In this document: positions 28,976 through 37,998 of the stretch, piece by piece
Position numbering within the stretch: the stretch's first letter is position 1
Layout of the letters: every line of letters begins with the position of its first letter
Source: Pantoea allii
Lineage (GTDB): Bacteria > Pseudomonadota > Gammaproteobacteria > Enterobacterales > Enterobacteriaceae
Assembly: GCF_002307475.1 (NCBI RefSeq)
Contig: NZ_NTMH01000034.1
Coordinates: forward strand, 170,202 to 234,201
Length of the DNA stretch: 64,000 bases
Reading direction: 5' to 3'
The notes under the pieces: generated by a model
Databases searched by the model: none
Told to the model about the DNA's origin: nothing
What the model saw: only the letters and a program-made list of their open reading frames with translations
Position numbers and translations under genes: made by a program

Positions 28976-29044
28976 CGATAACAGAAGAACAGAGCAAACC
29001 GGGTACGATATCCTGCCCCGGTTTCGGTACGCAGTGGGTGAAGC

Positions 29045-29212
29045 TTAGTGGCTGCGCATGCCAGCGGCGGTCATCATCATTCTGAACAGCGTGGCCACCA
29101 CACCGAGTGCCAGCACACTTGCCCCATAGATAACCACCAGCCACAGCACGCGTTTCCACCACGGCGACCGGGTTTCATTCTGACGTTCTTTGCTGCTGAC
29201 CTGGGTCTGCAT
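29045..29212 (-). CDS. DUF2474 small membrane subunit of bd oxidase
   Basis: A 55-residue protein: a basic N-terminal stretch ending SPWWKRVLW, then one transmembrane helix (LVVIYGASVLALGVVATLF), then a short MMMTAAGMRSH tail. This is the DUF2474 family, found downstream of CioAB-type bd oxidases and comparable in size and role to CydX in E. coli. Its ATG lies one base after the cydB stop, so it is coupled to it. Confidence 0.85.
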   Translation of the reverse strand: MQTQVSSKERQNETRSPWWKRVLWLVVIYGASVLALGVVATLFRMMMTAAGMRSH

Positions 29213-29213
29213 A

Positions 29214-30218
29214 TCAATGGTATCCTTCGTCTGCTTTGATTTTTCCGCGGAACACGTAATAGCTCCAGAAGGTGTAGCCCAGGATCATCGGGATAATCAG
29301 CAGGCTGCCCACCAGCATAAATGCCTGACTCTGTGGTGGAGAAGCCGCATCCCAGATAGAAACTGAGGGCGGAATAATATTCGGCCAGATACTGATTCCC
29401 AGACCTGAGAAGCCCAGGAAAATCAGCGCCAGCGTCAGCAGGAAAGGCGAATAGTGCGCCTCACGCTTGATGGCGCTTCTCAGTCCCCAGGCACACAGCA
29501 GCACCAGAACGGGCACCGGCAGGAACCAGAACAGATTCGGCATGCTGAACCAGCGGTGCGCAATGTTATGGTGGGTAAAGGGTGTCCAGATGCTGATCAC
29601 GCCAATAATGACCAGCAGTGCCACGAGCAGCGGCGTTGCCAGTGCGGACATTTTACGGTGCAGCTCATGCTCGGTTTTCATGATAAGCCAGGTACAGCCC
29701 AGTAATGCATAGGCCACCACCAGTCCGACGCCGCAGAACAGCGGGAACGGGGCCAGCCAGTCCATCGTGGAACCTGCAAAGCTACGACCGGATACCGGAA
29801 TACCGTCCAGCATGGCACCTACCGCAACGCCCTGGCTAAAGGTCGCCAGCAGCGAACCGGCGATAAACGACTTGTCCCAAAATGCCCGGTGATGCTCGAC
29901 GGCCTTAAAACGGAACTCAAAGGCCACGCCGCGAAAAATCAACCCAATCAGCATGGCGGTGAGCGGGATAGAAAGCGCATCCGCAATAACCGCGTAGGCC
30001 AGGGGGAACGCGCCAAACAGGCCCGCACCACCCAGCACCAGCCAGGTTTCGTTACCATCCCAGACTGGCGCAACCGTATTCACCATCATGTCGCGCTCGC
30101 CTGCATCCTTATTGAAAGGAAACAGCAGGCCAATGCCCAGGTCGAAACCGTCCATCACGATATACATCAGGACAGCAAAAACGATAATCGCGAACCAGAT
30201 AACAGAGTAATCAACCAT
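29214..30218 (-). CDS. cioB: Cytochrome bd-type quinol oxidase subunit II
   Basis: A 334-residue subunit II with about eight membrane helices. The family signature FAVLMYIVMDGFDLGIG and the segment VAPVWDGNETWLVLGGAGLFGAFP are present. The start at 30218 (MVDYSVIWFA) has GAGGAG seven bases upstream and lies one base after the cydA stop; the frame is open upstream but would overlap subunit I. The symbol cydB is also commonly used; cioB is preferred because its partner has a short Q-loop. Confidence 0.92.
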   Translation of the reverse strand: MVDYSVIWFAIIVFAVLMYIVMDGFDLGIGLLFPFNKDAGERDMMVNTVAPVWDGNETWLVLGGAGLFGAFPLAYAVIADALSIPLTAMLIGLIFRGVAFEFRFKAVEHHRAFWDKSFIAGSLLATFSQGVAVGAMLDGIPVSGRSFAGSTMDWLAPFPLFCGVGLVVAYALLGCTWLIMKTEHELHRKMSALATPLLVALLVIIGVISIWTPFTHHNIAHRWFSMPNLFWFLPVPVLVLLCAWGLRSAIKREAHYSPFLLTLALIFLGFSGLGISIWPNIIPPSVSIWDAASPPQSQAFMLVGSLLIIPMILGYTFWSYYVFRGKIKADEGYH

Positions 30219-30219
30219 C

Positions 30220-31632
30220 TCAACGCTCCTCATTCTGGTGAGTGGCAGCAGAGAGCGGACGTGATGGCGTTTTGATCTGACCGGGGCCACCCGTTTCAAC
30301 GATATCGCCTTCGCCCGTCACCGGACCCTGCTTAATCAACCGCATCATATAGTGATAACCCACACCGAAGACGGAGGAGTAAACCAGGATAAAGGCGAGC
30401 AGGCTGATACTCATGTGCATTTCGCCATGCGGCGATACCGCATCGATAGTGCGCTGTACGCCATAAACGACCCACGGCTGACGGCCAATTTCTGTGGTAA
30501 ACCAGCCGGCTAAGATGGCAATCAGGCCCGATGGCCCCATCAGTAAGGCAAACCACAGGAACGGACGCGACTCGTACAGGCGCCCTTTAAAGCGTAACCA
30601 CAAGCTGACCACGCCCAGCGTAATCATCAACAGGCCCAGCGCCACCATCACGCGGAATGACCAGAAGATGATGGTTGAGTTTGGACGATCTTCTTTCGGG
30701 AAGGATTTTAGCGCCGGTACCTGCTTATCCAGACTGTGCGTCAGAATAAGGCTGCCAAGATAAGGAATCTCCAGCGCATACTTAGTGCGTTCTTCTTCCA
30801 TATCCGGCACACCAAACAGAATGAGTGGCGTCGCTTCACCCGGCGGGTTTTCCCAGTGGCCTTCGATAGCCGCAATTTTTGCCGGCTGGTGTTCCAGGGT
30901 ATTCAGCCCGTGCGCATCCCCAATCATGGCCTGAACCGGTGCCACAATCAGCGCCATCCACAACGCCATTGAGAACATCTTACGAATGGCGGGATTGTCA
31001 TTGCCTTTAAGTAAATGCCAGGCTGCAGAAGCGCCCACAAAGAAGGCACTGGCCAAAAAGGCCGCCACGGACATATGTAACAGGCGATAAGGGAATGACG
31101 GGTTAAAGACAATTTTAAACCAGTCTTCCGGCACGACAACGCCGTTCTGAATCAGGTAGCCCTGCGGCGTTTGCATCCAGCTGTTGGAGGACAGAATCCA
31201 GAACGTGGAAATTAACGTGCCGAGCGCCACCATGCAGGTCGCAAAGTAGTGCAGGCCGGGACCGACACGGTTCCAACCGAATAACATCACCCCCAGAAAA
31301 CCGGCTTCCAGGAAGAACGCCGTTAATACTTCGTAGGTCAGCAACGGGCCGGTAATACTGCCCGCAAACTGAGAAAAACCACTCCAGTTGGTGCCAAACT
31401 GATACGCCATGACCAGCCCGGAAACCACGCCCATACCAAAGTTCACCGCAAAGATTTTCGACCAAAAATGATAGAGATCGCGATAAGTTTGATTATGCGT
31501 TTTTAGCCACATTCCCTCCAGCACAGCCAGAAAACTGGCCAGGCCGATCGTGATGGCGGGAAAGATAATATGGAAGGAAACAGTAAATGCGAACTGAATC
31601 CTGGCGAGATGAAAGGCATCTAATCCAAACAT
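30220..31632 (-). CDS. cioA: Cytochrome bd-type quinol oxidase subunit I, short Q-loop
   Basis: A 470-residue subunit I that oxidises quinol and reduces oxygen to water. Heme ligand histidines are H21 (VSFHIIFP, equivalent to E. coli H19) and the His of YRLLHMS (equivalent to H186). The quinol-site motif GRQPWVVYG is present. It is ~50 residues shorter than E. coli CydA (522) because the Q-loop insertion is missing, the CioA or cyanide-insensitive type. GAGG precedes the ATG. A FNR-like box lies ~165 bp upstream. Confidence 0.93.
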   Translation of the reverse strand: MFGLDAFHLARIQFAFTVSFHIIFPAITIGLASFLAVLEGMWLKTHNQTYRDLYHFWSKIFAVNFGMGVVSGLVMAYQFGTNWSGFSQFAGSITGPLLTYEVLTAFFLEAGFLGVMLFGWNRVGPGLHYFATCMVALGTLISTFWILSSNSWMQTPQGYLIQNGVVVPEDWFKIVFNPSFPYRLLHMSVAAFLASAFFVGASAAWHLLKGNDNPAIRKMFSMALWMALIVAPVQAMIGDAHGLNTLEHQPAKIAAIEGHWENPPGEATPLILFGVPDMEEERTKYALEIPYLGSLILTHSLDKQVPALKSFPKEDRPNSTIIFWSFRVMVALGLLMITLGVVSLWLRFKGRLYESRPFLWFALLMGPSGLIAILAGWFTTEIGRQPWVVYGVQRTIDAVSPHGEMHMSISLLAFILVYSSVFGVGYHYMMRLIKQGPVTGEGDIVETGGPGQIKTPSRPLSAATHQNEER

Positions 31633-32420
31633 TGCTTACCTCTTTGCCACATAGAACACCATATAGTTACTTATAATTAACAACTTATGTACAAAGAACG
31701 TCATCCCATTGCACAGAAAAATTCCATGGCGAATGTAAAACGCTTCGCCCTGGTAAAACAGAGACAATCAGATATGTAAAAACTATAACAGTATTTTTTG
31801 ATTTAGATCATTTTTTTGTTGAAAGATCTTTTATTTGAAAAACAACAATAAAAAGTTAATTACAGCGCCGCAATGTGACATTTTTGTTATTAAATTAGAG
31901 GCTAAAAAAGTACATTCCCGTCAGGCTGTACTGGGTAAAAAAAACCTCGCAACTCGCTGTTTTTCTCTGTTATTCAGCCTTTCCCGGCTGGCTTAAATCC
32001 GGTAAAAATCTACATCCCACAATAAAATCACTTGTTTTTTATATTGTTAGCAGGATAGTGATCTTATCTTCTCTCTCTGACGGTTTTTGCCCGTTCGGGA
32101 CATATTTAACCAAGAATAAATAAGCGTTTACTCGCGCCATTCAGCACAGGCCAGTTTGCTATTTATGTTAAAATTTAACGCAGTATGTAAATAAAGAACT
32201 ATCAGCTAAAACCCAAAGTCATTATTTCTTCCCGATAGCTCGCTGAAATAACCGCATTAGTAAAAACGATGTTAAAAAATGCCAGCGAACAACCTCCCCT
32301 GTGGCGCTGGCCGGTTGTTCATGCCGGTCAGATGCAGTGCAGCCTTTACTCTGCGTAATCGGCTATGGCCAGGCTGGCGCGTCACCTGACAGGCAAGCGC
32401 GCCCCGTTCAGGGTGAAAAT
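31633..32420. promoter_or_regulatory. Long AT-rich upstream region of the bd oxidase operon
   Basis: A 788-bp stretch with no convincing gene. It contains the FNR-like site at 31798-31811. At 32281-32320 two inverted repeats interleave: GCCAGCG / CGCTGGC and GAACAACC / GGTTGTTC, which could form alternative hairpins. The rest is AT-rich with several T runs; no RNA gene was recognised. Confidence 0.45.
31798..31811. promoter_or_regulatory. FNR-like binding site
   Basis: TTGATTTAGATCAT matches the FNR consensus TTGAT-N4-ATCAA at 9 of 10 specified bases. Oxygen control of a bd oxidase by FNR and ArcA is established in E. coli, so the context fits. Confidence 0.6.
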
Positions 32421-32804
32421 TTATTCCCCGGTGGCGTCTTTTTCACGATGAGACAGAATGCGATCAACGTTCTCTTCTAACCAGTCGGCCAGGCCGACCA
32501 CCTGCTCCCCCACTTCCAGGCCCAATGGCGTGAGGCGATACTCCACATGCGGAGGCACCACATCATAGGCAATACGCTGCACAAAACCGTCTTCTTCCAT
32601 GTAGCGCAGGCTCTGTGCCAGCATGCGTTCACTCACGCCGCCCACCGTCCGCCGTAACTCGCTAAACCGTAGCGTTTTATCTTTCAGCGCCAGCAGGATT
32701 AACACGCTCCAGCGGCTGGTAATGCGCTTTAACAGGTCACGTGACGGACAGTTAACGTGCAACAGCTCACCGCGTTTAAATCTTTCACTAATCTTTTCAG
32801 ACAT
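32421..32804 (-). CDS. qorR: HxlR-family redox-sensing repressor QorR
   Basis: A 127-residue HxlR/DUF24 winged-helix protein, close to E. coli YtfH/QorR (126 residues). A single N-terminal cysteine in HVNCPSRDLL precedes SRWSVLILLALKDK; related regulators sense quinones or diamide through this cysteine. GGVSERMLAQSLR and PPHVEYRLTPLG are the recognition and wing regions. Divergent from qorB, with a perfect palindrome between them. Confidence 0.88.
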   Translation of the reverse strand: MSEKISERFKRGELLHVNCPSRDLLKRITSRWSVLILLALKDKTLRFSELRRTVGGVSERMLAQSLRYMEEDGFVQRIAYDVVPPHVEYRLTPLGLEVGEQVVGLADWLEENVDRILSHREKDATGE

Positions 32805-32834
32805 TTAGTTATATCACTCCACGCTAACAATTCT

Positions 32835-32846
32835 GTAAGTACTTAC
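32835..32846. promoter_or_regulatory. Candidate QorR operator palindrome
   Basis: GTAAGTACTTAC is a perfect 12-bp palindrome midway between the divergent qorR and qorB start codons, in the position expected for an autoregulating HxlR repressor. Confidence 0.55.
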
Positions 32847-32906
32847 TAAAAGTTAGTTTATCGCTTAGGCTGTTTTTTACCAACCCTATGTTAAAGGAGT
32901 TACCCA

Positions 32907-33764
32907 ATGATCGCTGTTACTGGTGCGACTGGCCAGCTGGGCCGTTTAGTCATAGAAGCATTACGCAAAAAGATTGCTGCAGACCACATTGTTGCCACCG
33001 TGCGCTCGCCCGCTAAAGCCGGTGACCTTGCCGCATTGGGCGTTGTAGTGCGTGAAGCGGATTACAACAAACCTGAGACCTTAGCGGCCGCCTTTAAAGG
33101 GGTAGATAAAGTACTGCTGATTTCGGGAAGTGAAGTGGGCCAACGTGAAGCTCAGCACCGCGCCGTGATAGACGCAGCCAAAGCCGCAGGCGTGAAATTT
33201 ATTGCCTATACCAGCCTGCTGCATACTGATACTTCTCCGCTCTCACTTGGCATTGAGCATCGCGCGACCGAAGCCATGCTGGCGACCTCTGGTGTGCCTT
33301 CCGCCCTGCTGCGCAACGGTTGGTACACCGAAAACTATGCCGCCAGCATCGCGCCAGCCCTGGCACATCATGTGTTCCTTGGTGCTGCGGGCGAAGGACG
33401 AATCTCTTCTGCTGCGCGCCAGGATTATGCTGAGGCAGCGGCCGAAGTGATGGTTCGTGACGATCAGGCCGGAAAAGTGTACGAGCTGGCAGGCGATGAC
33501 AGTTACACCCTGGCTGAATTTGCCGCTGAAATTGCGGCACAAAGCGGAGAAAAAGTCGATTACGTGAACCTGCCACAGGCGGAGTTTGCCGCAGCGCTGA
33601 AAGCCGCAGGTTTACCGGCACCGCTGGCGGACTTACTGGCGGACTCCGACGTGGGTGTTGCTCAGGGCGGGCTGTTCGATGATTCGCGCACGCTGAGCCA
33701 GCTTATTGGTCGCCCCACCACCGCTTATCAGGACGTGATTCGCGCGACGCTGGCAAAAGGCTAA
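32907..33764 (+). CDS. qorB: NAD(P)H:quinone oxidoreductase QorB (NmrA-like)
   Basis: A 285-residue atypical short-chain dehydrogenase. E. coli YtfG/QorB reduces quinones with NADPH. The N-terminal dinucleotide motif is GATGQLG (residues 6-12); FIAYTSLLH, LLRNGWYTENY and YELAGD follow, and the C-terminal LADSDVG...GLFDDS matches the E. coli protein. AAGGAG lies seven bases before the ATG. Divergent from qorR. Confidence 0.92.
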   Translation: MIAVTGATGQLGRLVIEALRKKIAADHIVATVRSPAKAGDLAALGVVVREADYNKPETLAAAFKGVDKVLLISGSEVGQREAQHRAVIDAAKAAGVKFIAYTSLLHTDTSPLSLGIEHRATEAMLATSGVPSALLRNGWYTENYAASIAPALAHHVFLGAAGEGRISSAARQDYAEAAAEVMVRDDQAGKVYELAGDDSYTLAEFAAEIAAQSGEKVDYVNLPQAEFAAALKAAGLPAPLADLLADSDVGVAQGGLFDDSRTLSQLIGRPTTAYQDVIRATLAKG

Positions 33765-33800
33765 GGTCGACCCGCTAACCCCCGCTTTACTCGCTAACGA

Positions 33801-33842
33801 CGCCGTCGTCTACCGGAGCAGGATAACCGGTAGACGACGGCG
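33801..33842. terminator. Perfect 16-bp hairpin after qorB
   Basis: Arms 33801-33816 (CGCCGTCGTCTACCGG) and 33827-33842 are exactly complementary around a 10-base loop. A short ATCTTGTCTT follows. It probably terminates qorB transcription or insulates the next operon. Confidence 0.7.
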
Positions 33843-33980
33843 ATCTTGTCTTGATTGCGCCTGATGCCTGCATCCTTATCGCCTCTTGCCCGCGAGGCGT
33901 ACACCATGATTCGGTACACGCCGAAGCAAGACATTTTGCCGTGCGTAAACTGCCTGCATGTTTACTCATGGAGATCCAAA

Positions 33981-34301
33981 ATGATTGCTGTTCTTTTTGA
34001 AGCAGAGGCACTGCCTGCAGCGCAACAACGCTACCTTACACTGGCGGCTGAGTTGACACCCGCGCTGGCCGAAATACCGGGGTTTATCAGGATCGAACGA
34101 TTTCAGAGCCTGAGCGCGCCCGGCAAGGTTTTATCGTTATCGTGGTGGGAGGATGAGAGTGCAGTAAGAAACTGGCGGGAAAACACGCGGCATCAGTCGG
34201 CACAGGAAGAAGGTAAAAAACGCATTTTTGCCCATTACCAGATACGCGTTGTCCAGCTCATTCGGGACTATTCAGGGCCAGAGGGGCGCGATCATGTTTG
34301 A
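33981..34301 (+). CDS. Antibiotic biosynthesis monooxygenase (ABM) domain protein
   Basis: A 106-residue ferredoxin-like-fold protein of the ABM superfamily. Typical elements are [31 protein letters not shown] and an AHYQIRVV strand near the end. Members include cofactor-free monooxygenases and heme-degrading proteins, so the reaction is not predictable. GGAGA precedes the ATG at 33981; the frame is open further upstream. It is first in a three-gene overlapping operon. Confidence 0.8.
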   Translation: MIAVLFEAEALPAAQQRYLTLAAELTPALAEIPGFIRIERFQSLSAPGKVLSLSWWEDESAVRNWRENTRHQSAQEEGKKRIFAHYQIRVVQLIRDYSGPEGRDHV

Positions 34302-34686
34302 TATTCACGTCGTGTTCAGTAATACACCGGGGGCGCTTTCATCATTTGGCACCCTGCTCGGCCAGCATGGCATTGGGCTGGAAGGCGGTGGCGTTTTTAC
34401 AACGTCGCACGAGAGCCACGCGCATTTTCTTGTTGAAGAGGGGCCCAAAGCACATCAGTTATTGTCTGACGCCGGTTTCGACGTCAGAGAGCTCAAAAAA
34501 CCGTTGATCAGGAAGTTAGCGCAGGCACAGCCGGGAGAACTGGGTGAAATTGCGCGGGTCATTGCGGAAAATGGCATTACTATACTGGTTCAATACAGCG
34601 ATCACAGTAACCGACTGATCCTCATCACCGATGATGATGAGCGGGCTGGTGACGTCACCCGAACATGGACATTAGCGACAGCATGA
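34294..34686 (+). CDS. ACT-like ligand-binding protein
   Basis: A 130-residue protein resembling tandem ACT domains: [32 protein letters not shown] and then [31 protein letters not shown], both with the Pro-Gly-x-Leu ligand loop. ACT domains usually bind amino acids and regulate enzymes. It overlaps the ABM gene by eight bases and the next gene by four (ATGA), so all three are translated together. No stand-alone catalytic motif is seen. Confidence 0.72.
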   Translation: MFDIHVVFSNTPGALSSFGTLLGQHGIGLEGGGVFTTSHESHAHFLVEEGPKAHQLLSDAGFDVRELKKPLIRKLAQAQPGELGEIARVIAENGITILVQYSDHSNRLILITDDDERAGDVTRTWTLATA

Positions 34687-35393
34687 AACTGATCCCTTCC
34701 CGGCATCAACAAGATCATCCGCCTTCACTGGAGACCAGCATGTCTGCGGTCGCCACCGCGATGGCGGATGCATCCAGAATGCATATTCTCTGTGCACTAA
34801 TGGATGGCCGGGCATGGACCGCCACTGAGCTAAGCGTGGTTGCCGACATCGCCCCTTCCACCACCAGCGGTCATTTGCATAAGTTGCTTGATACCGGCCT
34901 GATCGTCTGTGTGGTGCAGGGCAGGCATCGCTACTACAGCCTGGCCGATCGCGAGGTTGCCGGGCTACTGGAAAACCTGATGGGCGTTTCGGTTAAGCCC
35001 GGTAACGCCGTTAAAACCACGACGCCAAACCGGCTGAGGCGAGCCCGAACCTGCTACGACCATCTGGCCGGTGAGATTGCGGTCGAGATCTATGATTTTC
35101 TGCAATCGGCAGGCTGGATAACGTCAGACGGCACAGCCTTAACGCCGTGCGGCACGGCGAACTTTGACAAGGCGGGCATCGTGCTTGCCCCTCGTTCCCG
35201 ACGAAAAGCATGCTGTCCCTGTCTGGACTGGAGTGAAAGACGCTTTCATGCCGGGGGCGAAGTGGGTGCCGCTTTGTTACGCTTTCTGCTGCAAAAGCAC
35301 TGGCTGATGCAGGCGCCGGGATACCGGGAGCTTGTTGTAACGGACAGCGGCAAAGCGGCACTGCAGCGTCTGTTCAGTATCAGCCCGATCTGA
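34683..35393 (+). CDS. ArsR-type winged-helix regulator
   Basis: A 236-residue regulator. The ArsR winged helix is N-terminal: [16 protein letters not shown], then [27 protein letters not shown], then [10 protein letters not shown]. The C-terminal half is unusual and has two Cys clusters ([11 protein letters not shown] and [15 protein letters not shown]), plausible thiol or metal sensing residues; the latter is a feature of a known long ArsR subgroup. The start at 34683 overlaps the ACT gene stop; an ATG at 34665 is also possible. It probably controls its own operon. Confidence 0.8.
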   Translation: MKLIPSRHQQDHPPSLETSMSAVATAMADASRMHILCALMDGRAWTATELSVVADIAPSTTSGHLHKLLDTGLIVCVVQGRHRYYSLADREVAGLLENLMGVSVKPGNAVKTTTPNRLRRARTCYDHLAGEIAVEIYDFLQSAGWITSDGTALTPCGTANFDKAGIVLAPRSRRKACCPCLDWSERRFHAGGEVGAALLRFLLQKHWLMQAPGYRELVVTDSGKAALQRLFSISPI

Positions 35394-35436
35394 CCGCCGC
35401 CCTGTATTGCCCGTTTGTTCAGCACAGGTTACAGGC

Positions 35437-35946
35437 TTAGCGCTCAGGTTCAGCATCCCGCCGCATCAGCAAGGTATCGTGAAAAACGCCGTTGACATAA
35501 AGCGCAGCAACATCTGTCGCGTAGGTCTGAAACCCCGCCGAGCGGTACAGCCTGGCAGCCGCGATGTTGGTGGCGCTCACGGCGAGTTTCAGGCTGCGGC
35601 ATTCACGGGCTTCCGCTATCGCAGCCGTGAGCAGCGCCTTCGCCAGTCCGCTGCCCCGCCATTCAGGACGCACATACATTCCCCAGAGCGTGGCGATGTG
35701 CCGCTGTTTCACGCCTGGATTAAAGCGCACGCCGACGATGCCAGCTGTCTGGCCCTGGTCATCGATGCCCGCCAGCATACGGTTTTCACGTAGCATTGCC
35801 GCAAAAAAAGCGTCCGGCTGCTGACGCTCGCGATCGTAATCCGCGCCAAAGGCGTCGGGATGACGCCTGAGTGCCTCCAGTCTGATAGCACGGAATGCCG
35901 ACACATCCTGCTCAGCGAGAGGTTGTAAGATGTAAGGTTTCACCAC
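35437..35946 (-). CDS. GNAT family N-acetyltransferase
   Basis: A 169-residue acetyltransferase. The acetyl-CoA motif VRPEWRGSGLAKALL and the C-terminal NIAAARLYRSAGFQTY strand-helix are clear; FRAIRLEALRRHPDAFG is a common N-terminus in this group. The start is GTG at 35946 (possibly the adjacent GTG at 35943), chosen because AAGGA lies seven bases upstream; the frame is open to 36033. The substrate is unknown. Confidence 0.83.
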   Translation of the reverse strand: MVKPYILQPLAEQDVSAFRAIRLEALRRHPDAFGADYDRERQQPDAFFAAMLRENRMLAGIDDQGQTAGIVGVRFNPGVKQRHIATLWGMYVRPEWRGSGLAKALLTAAIAEARECRSLKLAVSATNIAAARLYRSAGFQTYATDVAALYVNGVFHDTLLMRRDAEPER

Positions 35947-36194
35947 GGAATTGTCCTTAGCGGGGTTGTTCGCACCATTTTGCTTTATCCTGACACTTCT
36001 GTGTATTTTGACGGCTACGCAGGTCAAAAACATGCCCGCTGGCGATGATCAAAATTTATTTAGTTATATCCTAAGAGATTCATCTGAAATGCATTTAATG
36101 CAAAACTGGTCATATTTGGTTGAATTGACTGTGTTTTATTCAATGCATACGATTAATCGACAATTTTTATTACGTTCATAGACAATCTGCATTG

Positions 36195-36222
36195 TTGTTC
36201 CTGCCTGCGAGAGGTCTATAAT
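36195..36222 (+). promoter_or_regulatory. treF promoter
   Basis: TTGTTC (36195-36200), a 16-bp spacer and TATAAT (36217-36222) form a good sigma-70/sigma-S-type promoter. The -10 is CTATAAT with the C that sigma-S favours. Transcription would start near 36229, giving a short ~30-base leader before the ATT start. The rest of the 314-bp GNAT-treF gap (35947-36260) is AT-rich with nothing else recognised. E. coli treF is RpoS-dependent. Confidence 0.6.
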
Positions 36223-36260
36223 TTCTCTTTTGTGCAACCCCGTTCGCTCAGGAGGCCGTT

Positions 36261-37919
36261 ATTAATACTTATCGCCAGCAACTCAATGCATTCGAAGAGA
36301 ATCGTGCCGGGGCGGAAGTTGAGTATCAATACGATCCCCATGAACTGAAGCTGGACCGCATGCAGGATTCTGAACCTGAGCCAGAGCTGATCGAAGGCTT
36401 ACCGGCTCCGGATGCGCTGACGCCTGCCGATCGCTATCTTGAGCTGTTTGAAGCCGTCCAGATGTCGGGCATTTTCGAGGACAGCAAAACCTTTCCCGAT
36501 TGTTCGCCCAAGTATGATCCACTGGATGTTCTGATGCGCTATCGCCGTCAAAAGCGCAGCAAGGACTTCGATCTGTCGCGTTTCGTTACTGAGCATTTTT
36601 ATATGCCAGGCATTAACGAAAGCTTTTACGTCTCAAATCCCGATAAAACGCTCAACGAGCATATCGACGATCTGTGGCCGGTTCTGACCAAAATGCCGCA
36701 GCAGCATATGCCGCACTCCTCGTTGCTGCCGCTACCTAAGCCCTACGTGGTGCCCGGCGGACGCTTCGGTGAAACCTACTATTGGGATTCCTACTTCACC
36801 ATGCTCGGCCTGGCTGAATCGGGCCGTGACGATTTGTTGCGTCATATGGCGGACAACTTCGCCTGGCTGATCGATAACTACGGTCATGTGCCAAACGGTA
36901 ACCGTACCTATTATCTCAGCCGTTCACAGCCACCGGTGTTTGCCTTGATGGTGGAGCTGTTTGAAGAGGACGGCGTGCAGGGTTCACAGCGCTATCTGGA
37001 TCAACTGATGAAAGAGTATCAGTTCTGGATGGACGGTGCGGGCTCGCTGATGCCAAACCAGGCTTACCGCCATGTAGTCCGTATGCCTGACGGCTCGTTG
37101 CTGAACCGCTACTGGGATGACCGGGATACCCCGCGCGATGAGTCCTGGATCGAAGATGTGGAAACGGCTCGTCTTTCAAAGCGCCCGGCAAGCGAAGTTT
37201 ATCGGGATCTGCGCGCAGGTGCCGCGTCCGGATGGGATTATTCGTCGCGCTGGCTACGTAATCCCAAACGCCTGGCGAGCATTCGTACCACGCAGTTTAT
37301 CCCCATCGACCTCAATGCGTTGTTATACAAGCTTGAGTTGATGATAGCCACGCTGTCTCATGCCAAAGGCGAAGAGCTTACCGCCCTGGCCTGGCAGAAA
37401 AAGGCCGAGGCGCGCAAGCGGGCAATTACCCGCTATTTATGGGACAGCACGGCTGGTGTGTTCCGCGATTACGACTGGCGTCGTGCACGCTTCGGGGCCT
37501 TTACCGCCGCCGCCGTGGTGCCGTTGTTTGTCGGTCTGGCTACGCCTTACCAGGCACACCTACAGGCTATCGCCCTGCGTCACCTGCTGCTCAGTAACGG
37601 CGGCCTGCTCACCTCAATGGTGGAAAGCGGTGAACAGTGGGACAAACCGAACGGCTGGGCCCCTATGCAGTGGATGGCCGTCGTCGGCCTGAATAACTAC
37701 GGGGAAGAGACGCTGGCGAATGAAATTGCCGTTAACTGGCTGAACACGGTGAATAACTTCTATCAGTTGCACCATAAACTGGTAGAAAAGTACGATATCA
37801 GCGGCGATCGAGCCCGTCCGGGCGGCGGAGGCGAATATCCGTTACAGGACGGGTTTGGCTGGACAAACGGGGTAACGCGTCGTCTGATGGCGATGTATGG
37901 CCACCTGATGGCTGATTAA
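36261..37919 (+). CDS. treF: Cytoplasmic trehalase TreF, apparent ATT start
   Basis: A 552-residue GH37 trehalase that splits trehalose into two glucoses in the cytoplasm. Signature 1 [15 protein letters not shown] and signature 2 [10 protein letters not shown] are intact. No signal peptide is present, which separates it from TreA. The first in-frame ATG (36360) would cut 33 codons that encode YDPHELKLD, homologous to the E. coli N-terminus. No ATG, GTG or TTG exists in frame back to the stop at 36219. An ATT at 36261 has AGGAGG five bases upstream, so AUU initiation is inferred. Total length then matches E. coli TreF (549). Confidence 0.9.
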   Translation: MNTYRQQLNAFEENRAGAEVEYQYDPHELKLDRMQDSEPEPELIEGLPAPDALTPADRYLELFEAVQMSGIFEDSKTFPDCSPKYDPLDVLMRYRRQKRSKDFDLSRFVTEHFYMPGINESFYVSNPDKTLNEHIDDLWPVLTKMPQQHMPHSSLLPLPKPYVVPGGRFGETYYWDSYFTMLGLAESGRDDLLRHMADNFAWLIDNYGHVPNGNRTYYLSRSQPPVFALMVELFEEDGVQGSQRYLDQLMKEYQFWMDGAGSLMPNQAYRHVVRMPDGSLLNRYWDDRDTPRDESWIEDVETARLSKRPASEVYRDLRAGAASGWDYSSRWLRNPKRLASIRTTQFIPIDLNALLYKLELMIATLSHAKGEELTALAWQKKAEARKRAITRYLWDSTAGVFRDYDWRRARFGAFTAAAVVPLFVGLATPYQAHLQAIALRHLLLSNGGLLTSMVESGEQWDKPNGWAPMQWMAVVGLNNYGEETLANEIAVNWLNTVNNFYQLHHKLVEKYDISGDRARPGGGGEYPLQDGFGWTNGVTRRLMAMYGHLMAD

Positions 37920-37943
37920 CCGCCAGCCGTACCGAACAGACGC

Positions 37944-37975
37944 AAAAAAGCCGGGAATCTGTCCCGGCTTTTTTT
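37944..37975. terminator. Rho-independent terminator between treF and yciE
   Basis: GCCGGGA-ATCTG-TCCCGGC is flanked by AAAAAA and TTTTTTT, so it can act in both directions between the convergent genes. Confidence 0.93.
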
Positions 37976-37998
37976 ATACCCGTCAGCGCGTAGTCACG

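Noticed and set aside
28951..28981. GCCGATAA near the bd oxidase terminator as a plus-strand sigma-28 promoter
   Set aside because: The TAAA is 19 bases away, not 15, and the sequence is explained by the terminator stem; no plus-strand gene follows.
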